From contig VWND01000066.1 of NCBI GenBank assembly GCA_009599575.1, forward strand, positions 1-64,000: DNA of 64,000 bases, given 5' to 3'. The translations under genes and the position numbers were made by a program. This stretch comes from Blumeriella jaapii. Lineage: Eukaryota > Ascomycota > Leotiomycetes > Helotiales > Drepanopezizaceae. The notes beneath the pieces were generated by a model. It was given only the letters and a program-made list of their open reading frames with translations, was not told where the DNA came from and ran no database searches. Of this stretch, positions 36,001-46,499 are shown piece after piece; the stretch's first letter is position 1, and every line of letters starts with the position of its first letter.

Positions 36001-38928
36001 GCAGAGCAGAACTTCGCGTGCACAGTACTTCGTGTGTACAGTACAGTACAGTACAGTACAGTAAGATAGCTGGGAGTAAGACGACCGCAGAGCAAATGCG
36101 CGAGTTCTTCAAATTGTGAAGCACCGTGTTGCGGGTGGGGGGAGGTCGTGTTCTGGGTCGCAGCACGTTGTTTCGTTCGTATGAAAGAGACAGGGAGCCT
36201 GAACCGTGACTCGTTTCCAGACTCCCACCTTTCCGTCTCACGTCTGTACATCGCTTCGTTTGGACGGCATGTCTTGCGTCTGTCGTCGGGGTGAAGTCGG
36301 GTTGGAATGGCGCAGACGCGCGGGTGTCTCGGCCGGAATGGTGCTGTGCTGTTTGTATGTACGGTGCGGTACGGTACCGCATCTCGGTCGCCATGCTCGC
36401 GTTCCCCGGCTTGCGTTCGTCGACATGGATGATGCGGCGTTTCGCATCGCGTCGTATCGTGTCGTATCGTATCGTATCGTACGGCTGGAAGAAACCCCGG
36501 TTACTGTTCTGTACTGTACAGTACGTGGTGTTTTCATCGCTTCTCAGCTCCTGCTGCATTCGCGCTCGCTTGCTCCCGCGCGGCTGTATGTACGTACGTG
36601 CGGTAGGTACCTGTAGGTAGGTACTCAAGATGTTTGTTTCACGCGCGCAGCCGATCTTTCCATATCTACCGCTGATTGTAGCATGCCACCGTACATGCTG
36701 TATATACGCATGAATTATACGTACATACAGAACCGTAGCAACTTCTGCTCTCTGTCCTTGCCGCCAAGAGATAGGTACGGTAGTGCAGACTGGACCTGGA
36801 CCGCCACACGGTTGGTGTCCTGTACACACATATACACTTTGTCCCCGACGAAGTAATTACCGTCTGGAAACTCTGGCGCGCTGGCCCAAAGCCTTGTTCC
36901 CAAGCCTCGGGGCGGATCATCCTCGCGCCCAGGCAGGGCGTCACGTCGGCACGCCCGCTTTCGCGGCGAGTGGGGTTCCGCGTGGGCGGCGATAGGGGTG
37001 TGTGTGGGAAGGACTGGCCGGGGCCCCGTGGGAGGATGATGGCGTTGGGAGAGGCTGGCGAGGGAAATGAAATCATCTCAATTGGAAACACGAGCGTGCT
37101 TGTTATAGGACGTTTATCCTGTACCGTACGGCCGCGCGTTGGGATACACGATGCGGTAACAGAGCGACGGACGGGAGCTCGATGGGATGGATGGATGGAT
37201 GGATAGATGGATGGATGGATGGGACCGTACGGTGCAGCACTTTGCTGGTGGTTGTGCAAGGGATTGCGATTTCGCACCGGAATCCGCATTCGGTTTGCAG
37301 TCTGTACCGTACCGTACCGTATGTACGCACGCACGTACGTACCCCAGGTCTTCCGCGTGTTCACGGACGTCCTCTTCGCACGACTTGCTTCCATCACACG
37401 GCTTGTCTAGAAGAGACGCGAAGCGCGAGCTACGCTCGGACAAAGATGGGAACAGACACGCACATGATCCCCATGGTTCGTCTATGTGATCTTGCACGAC
37501 GATATATAAGACTATCTAGTACTGTGCACACTGTGTATGGCGTGGAGAACGTGTGATCTCCGCGATATCAGAGGCGACGGCGGGCCCCGCCTCTATCTGG
37601 GGTGGGTTCATTTACAGTATAGGGTTTCATTAGGAATGCGATGTACGGGTATGAAAGTAGATGAAGGCGTGCCTATCATACTTACTCACCCGCGGAAGTT
37701 TCGCCTGGGGAGGATATAAATAAACTCGTACATGCTGTACATACGGTGCTATACTGCACTGCATATACAGCATATACCATGTGTATATACATATATGTGC
37801 CTTAGATCATTCGATCTCGTGATGCCGCAGTCACGTGAGAAAGACCAGGTCCGGCAGGGGATTCTTTCCACCGGTCGCGGTACCTACTGTATAATAAGCG
37901 CGTCGAAGAGGCATCGTTACCACCGTTACCGGAGCAGCTGTATCCTGTCCTGTCCTGTCATGTCCTGTCCTGTATTATACTATGCAATACCGCAAGACCG
38001 GCGCGATATTCTGTCCTCACCCCGACGCCAGCGGGTACAAGTCCGCTGCAGAACCAGAGTCTCGAACACGAGCGACAAGCCTTTTTAGTCGTTCCTTTTC
38101 TTGTCCCGGGCAGCGGTCCAGCTACGGGCCCGACAAGTGCCAGGCAGACCGCGCGCCAATCAGGGCCACGCGCCAGGCCCAGAGCCCCGCTTTCCCGCCT
38201 GACACCCAATCCGTCACAAACGGCGATCAAGCGAGCGCGCATTCCAGCGGCCACGTGACCTGCGACCAGGGCCCCGTCGCGGCGCGGCGCTTCCCTTTCC
38301 CTTTCCCTTTCCCTCTCCCTTTCCTTCCCCCTCCCCCATCCATTAGATCGATCCGTCCGCCGTCCCCCGTTCCCCGACCTCCGTCCCCGTCGTCTCCATT
38401 CTCCATCTTCCCGCCTCCATTCCTGTCGCTGTCATCGTCACCGTTACCGTCGCCACACCGACAGCTATCGCCATCGCTACCACCATTTCCATCACCTCCG
38501 TCTCTCTTTCACCGGCTGCCCCGGATTGCGACAAGAACATGCCGAGCCGAGATCGACAATAGCAGGCACTTGCTATTGTCCGGCAACCTCCTCTGCTTCT
38601 TCTGCGTCCTCTGTTCCACCATCAGACACCACCAGACACCATTACCGACCGCGCCCAACCTGCACATCGTGACGCTCCTTTTCCCCCGCGAGATCGAGCG
38701 CACCACAACCCACTCCCGCACCAGTCGATTGCTTCGCAGGCGGAGAACGACGAGTGCGACGGGTAGATCCATACTCACGCACTCCTTTCATTCTTCCCTG
38801 ACCGACACGATCACACACATCAAGCGACCACTCTGGACGACTCCACGGCCGTGTCAATCCTTCCGAGCCTGGAGCTCACCTCGATCCGGCAGCGCCATCT
38901 TCTTTCGTTTTAATACCCTACCTTCACT
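33084..38928. promoter_or_regulatory. 5.8 kb intergenic region between the divergent PKS-NRPS and KCH genes
   Basis: No gene is supported; long frames at 34585-35625 and 35768-36829 (minus) run through low-complexity DNA. Contents include AGCACAGTAG-type repeats (35085-35150), part of a dispersed ~60-bp repeat (35238-35297), TACAG arrays (about 35464-35484 and 36037-36062), CGTAT repeats (36450-36483), (GGAT)n near 37183-37222, CCTGT repeats (37945-37975) and a CCCTTT tract (38293-38335). From about 38290 to the ATG at 38929 the + strand is pyrimidine-rich, fitting a long 5' UTR or core promoter of the KCH gene. The synthase promoter lies leftward of about 34000. Confidence 0.5.
35238..35297 (+). 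repeat. Dispersed ~60-bp repeat, copy 1
   Basis: CTGACCTCGAGCCGCCG followed shortly by TAGTTCTTCCGCTC and GCGAGCCT recurs at 48503-48561. The two copies differ by small indels. No coding or known transposon signature is apparent, and both lie in intergenic DNA. Confidence 0.6.
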
Positions 38929-40915
38929 ATGGGCTGTTCGGGCAGAGTCAAGGCGGCCGATATCAAGCCGGAGCAGAAATGGGACTTTATCGTAGGCGCA
39001 TCGCTCCATCCCCCCCCCCCCCCCCCCCCCCGCTCAGTGCTAACCGCGAGCAGAGTCTGAACGACTTTCATTCCACCTCGTGTTTCGAGTTTCTGGCCTA
39101 CGCCTATCTCTGGGTCAACTTGCTGATCTCCCTGGCCGTCTACGGCGTCGACACCTTCCTCGCCGTCAACCTCCTGGCCTTCGACAAGTGGTCCTCCTCC
39201 GTCCAGCCGGTGGTCGAGTTCGATGTGCAGAAGTGGATCTTCGCCGGCTGCATCATTGCCTCGTGGGTCAACCTGGGCTACGAACACCTGCGGGCGGCGC
39301 GCGTGATGAAGAGAGGCGCCGTGGCCGAGAGCTTCCTCGATTCGCTGGCCGTGCGACTGCAGAGCGCCCGCATGGGGAAGGGCCGTGGCTGGAGGCGCTT
39401 CCTCGTCTTCTCCGAGTTGACCAAGTCGCAGAAGGGCGCGGAGTACGTGGCCCTGTTCACCTTCTTCGGCTTCCAATGTAAGTGTGTCCCCGCGCCGGCT
39501 CGGTCCCTCTGCTCACCACTGCCCCAGCCTGGATCCGAATCATCGTCTGCCAAGGTCCGCGCCAGGTTCTCAACGCCCTGACGCTGTGGGCCGTCGTGAA
39601 GTCCTTCGACTCGACGGCCGAGAACGCGGGATCCACCCTGCTCAAGTTCTTCAAGAACGTCGGCAAGCTGGCCGACGAGAACCACCAGCAGACCCTCATC
39701 TACTCCGGCATGCTCTTCACCCTCGTCGTCTGGGCCTTCGGCGCCATGTGTCTCCTCTTGTCCGCCCTCTTCTACATCCTGTTCCTGTGGCATTACATCC
39801 CCAACACGGATGGCGGCCTGAGCGCCTACTGCGAGCGCAAGGTCAACCGCAAACTGGCTCGCATCGTCAGTGCCAAGGTGAACAAAGCGCTGGAGGAGGA
39901 GGACCGCAAGATGCGAAAGCTGGATGCCAAGGCCGTCAAGAACGGCGAGAGGCCCCTCGGCCGTCAAGCGACCCTCCCCACCCTCCCCGCCCTCTCCGAC
40001 CAAAAGAGTGAGGATAGCCTTCCTCGCATGCCGATGCTGTACCGCAACGATACCATGACCACTCTTCCAGCATATACGAGCCGGCCTGGTACCCCTCGGG
40101 ACAGCCGACGCTCCCCGTGCTCGAACTGAACCAGTTTGACCAGAAGCGACCCATCCCCTCGCGCCAGGCCACCAACACGTCCTACGCGTCTAGCGCGCCG
40201 CTGGTGAGCAATGCCTCCGACATGGGCTACTCTCGATCGGGCTCGCCGGCACCTCCGCTCCCCACGTCGCACATGGCTGGGTTTCCTGGACCACCGCCAC
40301 GCTCCATGACCGCCAACTCGAACCACAGCAATTGGAGCCGCGGTCCCCCCGGTCCCCCCCGGTCCGCCCCGGATGCCCAGCGCCATTGCCGATCGAGGCT
40401 ACACTGCCAGCCCGGTCTCTTACGACGGCCCCGGCCCCGGCCCAGCACACGCTCGACCTTTACCACGAGCCGTCGGCGAGCTGAGGTCGCAAACCCCTCT
40501 TGGCTCCGGACCTGGCATGGGCCGCCGCATGCCCTCCGACCAAGCTTCTCTGCCGCACGGGCCTCAGGTCTCCCCGATGAGCGGTAGCGAACATAGCGCC
40601 CCCTACGCCCCGTACCAGGCGTACAATCCCGCCGTGCGAAGTGCATCTGCTGGCCCTGGCGCTCCCAGCTTCCCCAACGGTCAGCAACCCATGCACCACA
40701 TGATGAATCCAGGACCACGCCCTCCTCACATGGATCGTTTCAACAGCCCGCCGCTCACACGGCCCAATACGGCTCCGTCGTCGCAAGTCGGGGGACCGCG
40801 GGGTGTCGGGGGTTCCGTCGGGCCGTCTAATGGCATCTCGCGGATCATGAGTCCCGCACCGTACCCCCAGGGTCCCAATCCGTATGGTCCGGGGGGGCAA
40901 CCTTACCGGCGGTGA
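38929..40915 (+). CDS. KCH family (Kch1/Prm6-like) low-affinity potassium transporter, frame interrupted twice
   Basis: Exons are 38929..38991, 39054..39477 and 39528..40915. The introns (62 and 50 nt) have GCTAAC or CTCAC branch sites, and the first holds a run of 22 C. The N-terminal part matches the fungal KCH family: MGCSGRVKAADIKPEQKWDF, then membrane segments FLAYAYLWVNLLISLAVYGV, WIFAGCIIASWVNLGY, YVALFTFFGF and LIYSGMLFTLVVWAFGAMCL. The motif FHYIP-like LWHYIPNTDGGLSAYCE and a basic cytoplasmic helix follow. The family mediates K+ uptake at the plasma membrane. The C-terminal tail is rich in Pro, Ser and Gly. The frame shifts at about 40091-40096 (apparent loss of one C in a C4 run) and about 40346-40355 (apparent gain of one C in a C7 run). 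Together they cancel, giving an expected length near 624 residues. Sequencing error is the simplest explanation. Confidence 0.85.
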
Positions 40916-41384
40916 TCTGAGAGAGAAGGGAAGGGCCTCGGGCGAGAAGTGAAAATGGAGAAAGCCAATGTTTAATCGGGGAAGAGACGAGAGAAGACGG
41001 GATGACAGCGCCGGATTTCACACCCGACGCGGTGATCTGGGTTTCCTCGGAAGAGAAATCGGTGACGGGGGATGTTTCTGGCTTCTGTCATTTTCTCTGG
41101 ATACGTGCCCATGCATTGGGTAATGAAGTCCGCGTGCGCGAGGCTGTCGCGGGGAAAAGCACGGCCGGCGTTTTGGTGGCTGGGGGTGGGGGTGGGGTAG
41201 GGGTTGGAAGGATTGGAAGGTTCCCTTTCCCGATGAGGAAAGAAGATACCGAATCGGGTCAGGTGACTCGATTGTCGGCTTAATCGGCCTGATGGATGGC
41301 TATCTTGATGAGGTAGCCACAGTAGGTAGCCGGCTCTGTTGCGATGAAGCGATATGTAGACATGGCGAGAAGCCGCTCTCAAGA

Positions 41385-41410
41385 TCAAGACCCATTTTCC
41401 ACCCTCTCTT

Positions 41411-41451
<41 letters not shown>

Positions 41452-42250
41452 ATTTTTATTTGCCTTTCACAGATCATACCCCAGAACTTTTTCCACCCTT
41501 TTTTCCACCCTCTCTTTCCTGTGTATGTGCGTGTATTTATATACATACATATGTATATATATATATGTATATATATGTGTGTATGTGTATATGTGTGTAT
41601 TTGTATGTATATGTATTTGTATGTATATTTGTGTATGTATAATATTTTATTTTCATTTTCCTTTCACAGATCATACCCCAGAACTTTTTCCACCCTTTTT
41701 TCCACCCTCTTTTTCCCGTGTGTATATGTGTGTATATATGTGTGTGTATGTGTGTATATATGTATATGTGTATATGTGTATATGTGTATGTATATGGTGT
41801 ATATATGTATATGTGTTTATACATGTTTTATTTTCACTTTTCTTTCACAGATCATACCCCATTATTCTCCCCACCCCTTCTTCCACCCTCTCTTTCCCGT
41901 GTGTATTTATGTGTATTATGACGACTCACTCTTTTGCCACCTCTCGTGTCATCCCAGCAACTACGTATAGTTGCAAGCCCCCTGGTCTCCTGGTGGGTCT
42001 TCTATCAACTGTGGAGACTATTTATATATATAAGGCACTTCCTTTTTAGCAACCTCTGCCTTTTGCAGTTGTTGATTCTAAGTGAATATTTTTGTTACAG
42101 AACCAAAGGCTCGTTTCTTATATCTTATGAACACGGCGACCAGTTGACTGATCTCCCAGCCCTCCGACTGATTAGATCGTCATATGTATGTTTACTTATG
42201 TTTTATTTTCATTTTCCTTTTACAGATCATACCCCAGAATTCCTCCCCCC
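41385..42250 (+). repeat. Minisatellite of pyrimidine-rich modules alternating with (GT/AT)n tracts
   Basis: A module reading about TTTTATTTTCATTTTCC-TTTCACAGATCATACCCC and then TTCCACCCTCTCTTTC recurs at about 41450-41522, 41646-41718, 41827-41900 and 42200-42245, with a partial copy at 41385-41412. Each of the first modules is followed by a GT- or GTAT-rich stretch. The last interval is interrupted by the solo LTR at 41919-42182. Confidence 0.75.
41919..42182 (+). mobile_element. Solo LTR of the left-end Gypsy family, not RIP-mutated
   Basis: It is 264 bp with 6-bp inverted termini TGACGA/TCGTCA and a TATATATAAGGC box. It aligns throughout with the LTR at 2723-3012, and the differences are mostly C/T and G/A, with C or G here. 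No pol or gag follows on either side. The flanking 5-mers (TATTA and TATGT) are not a clear target duplication, possibly because the target is itself a GTAT microsatellite. Confidence 0.75.
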
Positions 42251-42254
42251 CCCC

Positions 42255-42985
42255 CCCCGCCCTCTCCTCGCATGAGAATGATTCCATTCCATTTTCCATT
42301 TCCATTTCCATTTCCATTTCCATTTCCATTTCCATTTCCATTTCCATTATCGTTGTCGTTGTCGTTGTCGTTGCCCTTATCCGCTTGCTTTCCTTCTATC
42401 TCTATTTCTATTTCTCTTCCGATCTTTTCTTTTCTTTTCACTGGTTCACCTGTTCAACTCTTCAACTCTTCAACTCTTCAACTCTTCAACTCTTCAACTC
42501 TTCAACTCTTCAACTCTTCAACTCTTCAACTCTTCAACTCTTCAACTCTTCAACTCTTCAACTTTTTATTTCTTCATGTCTTCATTTCTTTATCTTCATA
42601 TCTTCATTTCTTCATGTCTTCATGTCTTCATGTCTTCAATTCTTCATTTCTTCATTTCTTCTTTTCATTTTTTCATCCGCTTGCTTTCCTTTTATCTCTA
42701 TCTCTATTTCTCTTCCGATAATTTCTTTTCTTTTTCACTGGTTCATTTCTTCATTTCTTCATTTCTTCATTTCTTCATTTCTTCATTTCTTCATTTCTTC
42801 ATTTCTTCATTTTTCTTTCATTTTTCTTCATTTCTCCACCTTTTCTTCTTGTCCCCTTTTCTCTTGTCCCTTTTTTTCTCTTTTTCCCTTTTCTCTTCTT
42901 CCCTTTTCTCTTCTTCCCTTTCTCTTCTTCCCTTTTCTCTTCTTCCTCTTTTCTCTTCTTCCATTTTTTCTTCCTTTTCTTCTCT
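42255..42985 (+). repeat. Chain of pyrimidine-rich microsatellites
   Basis: In order: (CATTTC)n at about 42285-42350, (GTCGTT)n at 42352-42374, (TTCAACTC)n at about 42450-42562, (TTCATTTC/TTCATGTC)n at about 42570-42830, and TTCTCTTCTTCCCTTT repeats at about 42840-42985. The + strand is almost wholly C/T for several hundred bases. Confidence 0.8.
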
Positions 42986-45279
42986 TCTAGTAAACATAGC
43001 CATACTTTCCCCTCAGGTCAACACAGCCGTCGTGGAACGGACAGATGAATAGACGGCCACTTATCCCGAGCAGCAGGCCGGCAATCTCACCTGTCTTTGG
43101 ACTATCCTTGCTTGCTTGCTTGCTTGCCTGCTTGCATGGACACACACGATGATAAACACGATAATGGGTGCGTGAGTGAGTCTTGAATTTTAACGTCCGG
43201 CCCGGATTCGATGGTTGTTCTGCGTTCGTTCGCTTGCTTGCTTGCTCGCTTGCTCGCACGGGCGGGATGGGATGGGATGGGGTTTTGCCGCGTCGGAATC
43301 CAGCCCAGCCCAGCCCAGCCCAGCCCAGCCTAGCCCAGCTGGACTTGGGTCCCGAGATTGTTCCATCGTTCCATTTTTACACTTTCCACCATTTTCAAAT
43401 TTAAACTTGGGAAATTTTTTTCTTTTCTCTTCTTATTTTTCTTCATTTTTTTTTATTACGGACCAGCTTTGGTGGGTTCGCTTGCTTGATCCAGTCATGA
43501 ATGGGTAGCGTTGGGGGGGTGGATTCCGAGGTGTCGATCTTGGTGTTCTTCGAGCTGGATGGATGGGGGGGAAGAGGCTGTCTCGGATCGGATCGGGTCG
43601 GGTCGGGTCGGGTCGGGTCGGGTCGGAGCGTAGCGGGCCGGATTGGGCCGGAGTGGATGAGGCTGGACTGGATTCCGTGGGCGTGGATTTGGTGGCCTCT
43701 TTGTAGGTAGGAGGTAGGTACGTAGGTACAGTACATAGATACATTCATAGGTACTGTATATACAGTAGGTACATAGGCACCAGCCTGGCCTTGGTTACGA
43801 TCAGCTCTTGGTTTATTTCGTTGTCCGTGCTTGGCTCTGCTTCTTTCGTTCTCGGTCTTTTCCCTCTCTTTTCTTTTTTTTTCTTTTCTTTTTCTTTCTT
43901 CGTCAGCCTTGTCTTCACAGCACAGCCTGGTCTCCGCCCGGTCCGCGGTTATCGATCGGGAAATCGTCTCCTGCTTTTCCTCCGGCCTGGACACGGATTT
44001 GGGAGTGCCTCGCCCTCTATCCGCCGGCCAGGGGAGGGGGATCTGGCCATGGGCGATGGGCGATGGGCTTCGTCCACGGGTGATGGGAAGGCTCTGCTGG
44101 GGTGATGATGGTGATGTGATGATACGAGGATGATAACCATGATGATATCGTTTGACGTCTGGAGGGGCCCGAGAAACCGAGCCACCTCCGCCACCTCCGC
44201 CACCTCCGCCACCCACAGGGCTGGCTCAGGACGTGCCCAGCTGAGCATTTCGACCGCGCCCATCACACAGCACAGCCCGTCCAGCACTCAGCCAACGGCC
44301 GCATCCCCGATGCCCAACAAACCGTGATCCGGGTTCCCAGGTTACGGGATGTCTATCTTGCAATTCCATTAAGCTTTCGCCTTGAACTCTGCCACGCCCT
44401 CGCCCCGTGCGCTCGCTCCCTCCCTCGCCGAAGAAGTCTTGTTTCGGCGTGAGGGCGTCCGATATGCTTCCGCCCATCTCGCACCGAGATGCTGCCGCGC
44501 TAAAAAGATGGCCCGTTCCGGCTGTGTGGGTGGGCGTCGATGCCACGGTCCGGTACCTACGATACGACACGCGACGCGACGCTGGGGATGGGCGTTTTTG
44601 CGTCGTCGTCGTCTTCCACGCTCGCGGCATGGAAGGAATCCGTCGGGCGTCCCTCGCGCAGGCGCAACTCGTATTCGAGTTCGACGCGAACCCGGTCCGA
44701 ATCGCGACTCGCACCGACGCGGCCGTGTTGTTCTCTCGCTTAGATGCACATATACCGACAGTCCTGTGGTATGGTCCAGGACACAGCGTACAGGAAGAGC
44801 ATGTACGTATGTACAATATGGTATGGTATGGTATGGTATGGTATGCATACATGTACGTACCGATCCAGATCCAGCACGGTACGGTGTGTGTACATACAGG
44901 ACAGTGGGGCTCCCCCAAGGTGTCTGCGCCCTCCCAGCAGCCAAGTAAACTCAACACAGCCAAGACCGACGTACGAAAACTTGTTTCCCGAGCCAAGGGA
45001 AACGTGCATACATCCTGTGCGGTGCTGTGCGACGGTTGATGAGATTTCCCTGGCGTAAATACCGTCCGCGGGGGGGAGATGTGGCACTCCGCTTTGGCGC
45101 GTGGATGATCGCGTTTGCGAGTCGGGGGCGAAGAAATGCGAGAAGATCCCTCGTGCGTGGAGAGAGCAGATCCACGGTCGGAAGATTCTTCGACCAATCG
45201 TATCTGCGATTGGAAAGGTAGTTCGATGTGGTGCCTTCTGAAGATGTTGTGGCTTATCAAACGCGTGTGAAATCTTGAA

Positions 45280-45381
45280 AGCGTGTAAAACATTAAAAGA
45301 GCGTAAAAATTAAAGCGTGTAAATTATTAAAAGAGCGTAAAGTATCCAAAGCGTGTAAAAGATTAAAAGCGTGTAAAAAGC
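45280..45381 (+). repeat. Irregular GCGTGTAAA repeat
   Basis: The words GCGTGTAAA and GAGCGTAAA recur about seven times, separated by AT-rich spacers (ATTAAAA). Nothing suggests coding or a known binding site. Confidence 0.6.
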
Positions 45382-46424
45382 GGCTCAACAACACCGCATA
45401 ACATATCGTACTTTCATCTTGGCGGCATGAAGTCCACTTGGCTGCAATATTGGCTACCTTGGCTGCCAGGGGGACACACACTTTCTACACTACACTACAC
45501 GGCACTGCACTGCACTGCATCTGTACGTACATCGCGACTGGTCTGCTGGTGAAGGGCTCTCTTCGACACCACAACTCTCTCGAGGGTCTCGTGCCGGCAC
45601 CCCTCCCCCCCTCCCCCCATCCCCAGATGAGCACGTCCGATGACCCGCGGGCGGCGGACGTGGCTTGGTCCCTCCGGACGGGCGGTCGGCGTTGCAGCGC
45701 CCGAGACAAGCATCTGGCCATATATTTATATCCCCCTCTGGCAGGGTTGGCCCCGTCCGGCGCCGGATCTCATCTAGAGCACTCGTGATGAGCCCAGCTC
45801 GGATAGATGGGCGATCGAGTCAATGCGAGCAGGGAGCCCGCCAGCACGACGGTGACACGAGGGCGGCGTGTGCCGGTCAGGGTGGTGGGATCGAAGACGA
45901 GTCAGTGGGGTGGCATGAAGCCGGCGAAGAATACGGGAGGGAAGCTTGTTTGCAGTTGGCAGTTTGCAGGTACACGCCACGTTCGTCGGTGCTCGCCTGG
46001 GGAAACCAACACTGCGAGTAGTCTCGACACGGCGGCGCCCTCACGGCCATGCTCCCTCCAGCTGATATTGGGACCGTGTTTCACGGCGCTGGGCCGACGG
46101 TGCAGGCGCAGCGCGGCCGGAAAGGGGCGGTCCACGATCCCCTCATGGTCGCACTCGCATCCGGCCTCTCGCTCTCTCTCGCATTGCGCCCTGCGCAGCG
46201 CATATCCTGTTTCACGTCTCACCCACATTGGGCTGGAGGCGGATGTCGCTCGACGGACCCTGGCCACGGGGGCCCCTCGACCCCAAGTCGCCTTCGTGTC
46301 AGGGGCGTGCGAGCGCAGCAAAGTCAACAATACCACTCGCCAAGCGGGCACTTGCTCGATCCGGACCTCGCGCGCCCTCCTGTACGACTCGCTGTCGGCG
46401 GAGCGGTCGCAGCGAGGAGCACGA

Positions 46425-46430
46425 TATAAA
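46425..46430 (+). promoter_or_regulatory. TATA box of the FAD oxidoreductase gene
   Basis: TATAAA lies 70 bp before the start codon at 46500, within GC-rich DNA, where it stands out. Confidence 0.55.
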
Positions 46431-46499
46431 GCCGGCCCTTTCGCCGGACCCGGGTGCATGTCCACATTCCACGCTCGCTCGCTGTGTGCCTCCGCGACC

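Larger units (their letters stand above)
40916..46499. other. 5.6 kb repeat-rich non-coding region
   Basis: No gene is supported; reading frames up to 355 codons (44226-45293, minus) are low-complexity or shadow frames. The region contains minisatellite modules, a solo LTR, long pyrimidine-only tracts, (TCGGG)n at about 43595-43625, CAGCC repeats at 43300-43330, CCACCTCCG repeats near 44187-44214, (ATGGT)n near 44818-44844, and an irregular GCGTGTAAA repeat at 45280-45381. The right end carries the promoter of the FAD oxidoreductase. Confidence 0.55.

Noticed and set aside
34585..36829. Two long minus-strand frames (346 and 353 codons) in the PKS-KCH gap
   Set aside because: Their length comes from repetitive GC-rich and microsatellite DNA; no protein motif is recognisable.
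38293..38335. Telomere-like CCCTTT repeats
   Set aside because: The unit is CCCTTT, not CCCTAA, the tract is short and it lies in the promoter of an ordinary gene.
41914..42187. Target-site duplication for the solo LTR
   Set aside because: The flanking 5-mers TATTA and TATGT do not match, so no duplication can be claimed.
42450..42562. CRISPR-like array
   Set aside because: It is an uninterrupted 8-bp microsatellite without spacers, in a eukaryotic sequence.
44226..45293. 355-codon minus-strand frame
   Set aside because: Low-complexity Arg/Ser/Thr-rich translation overlapping equally long frames on the other strand; no conserved feature.
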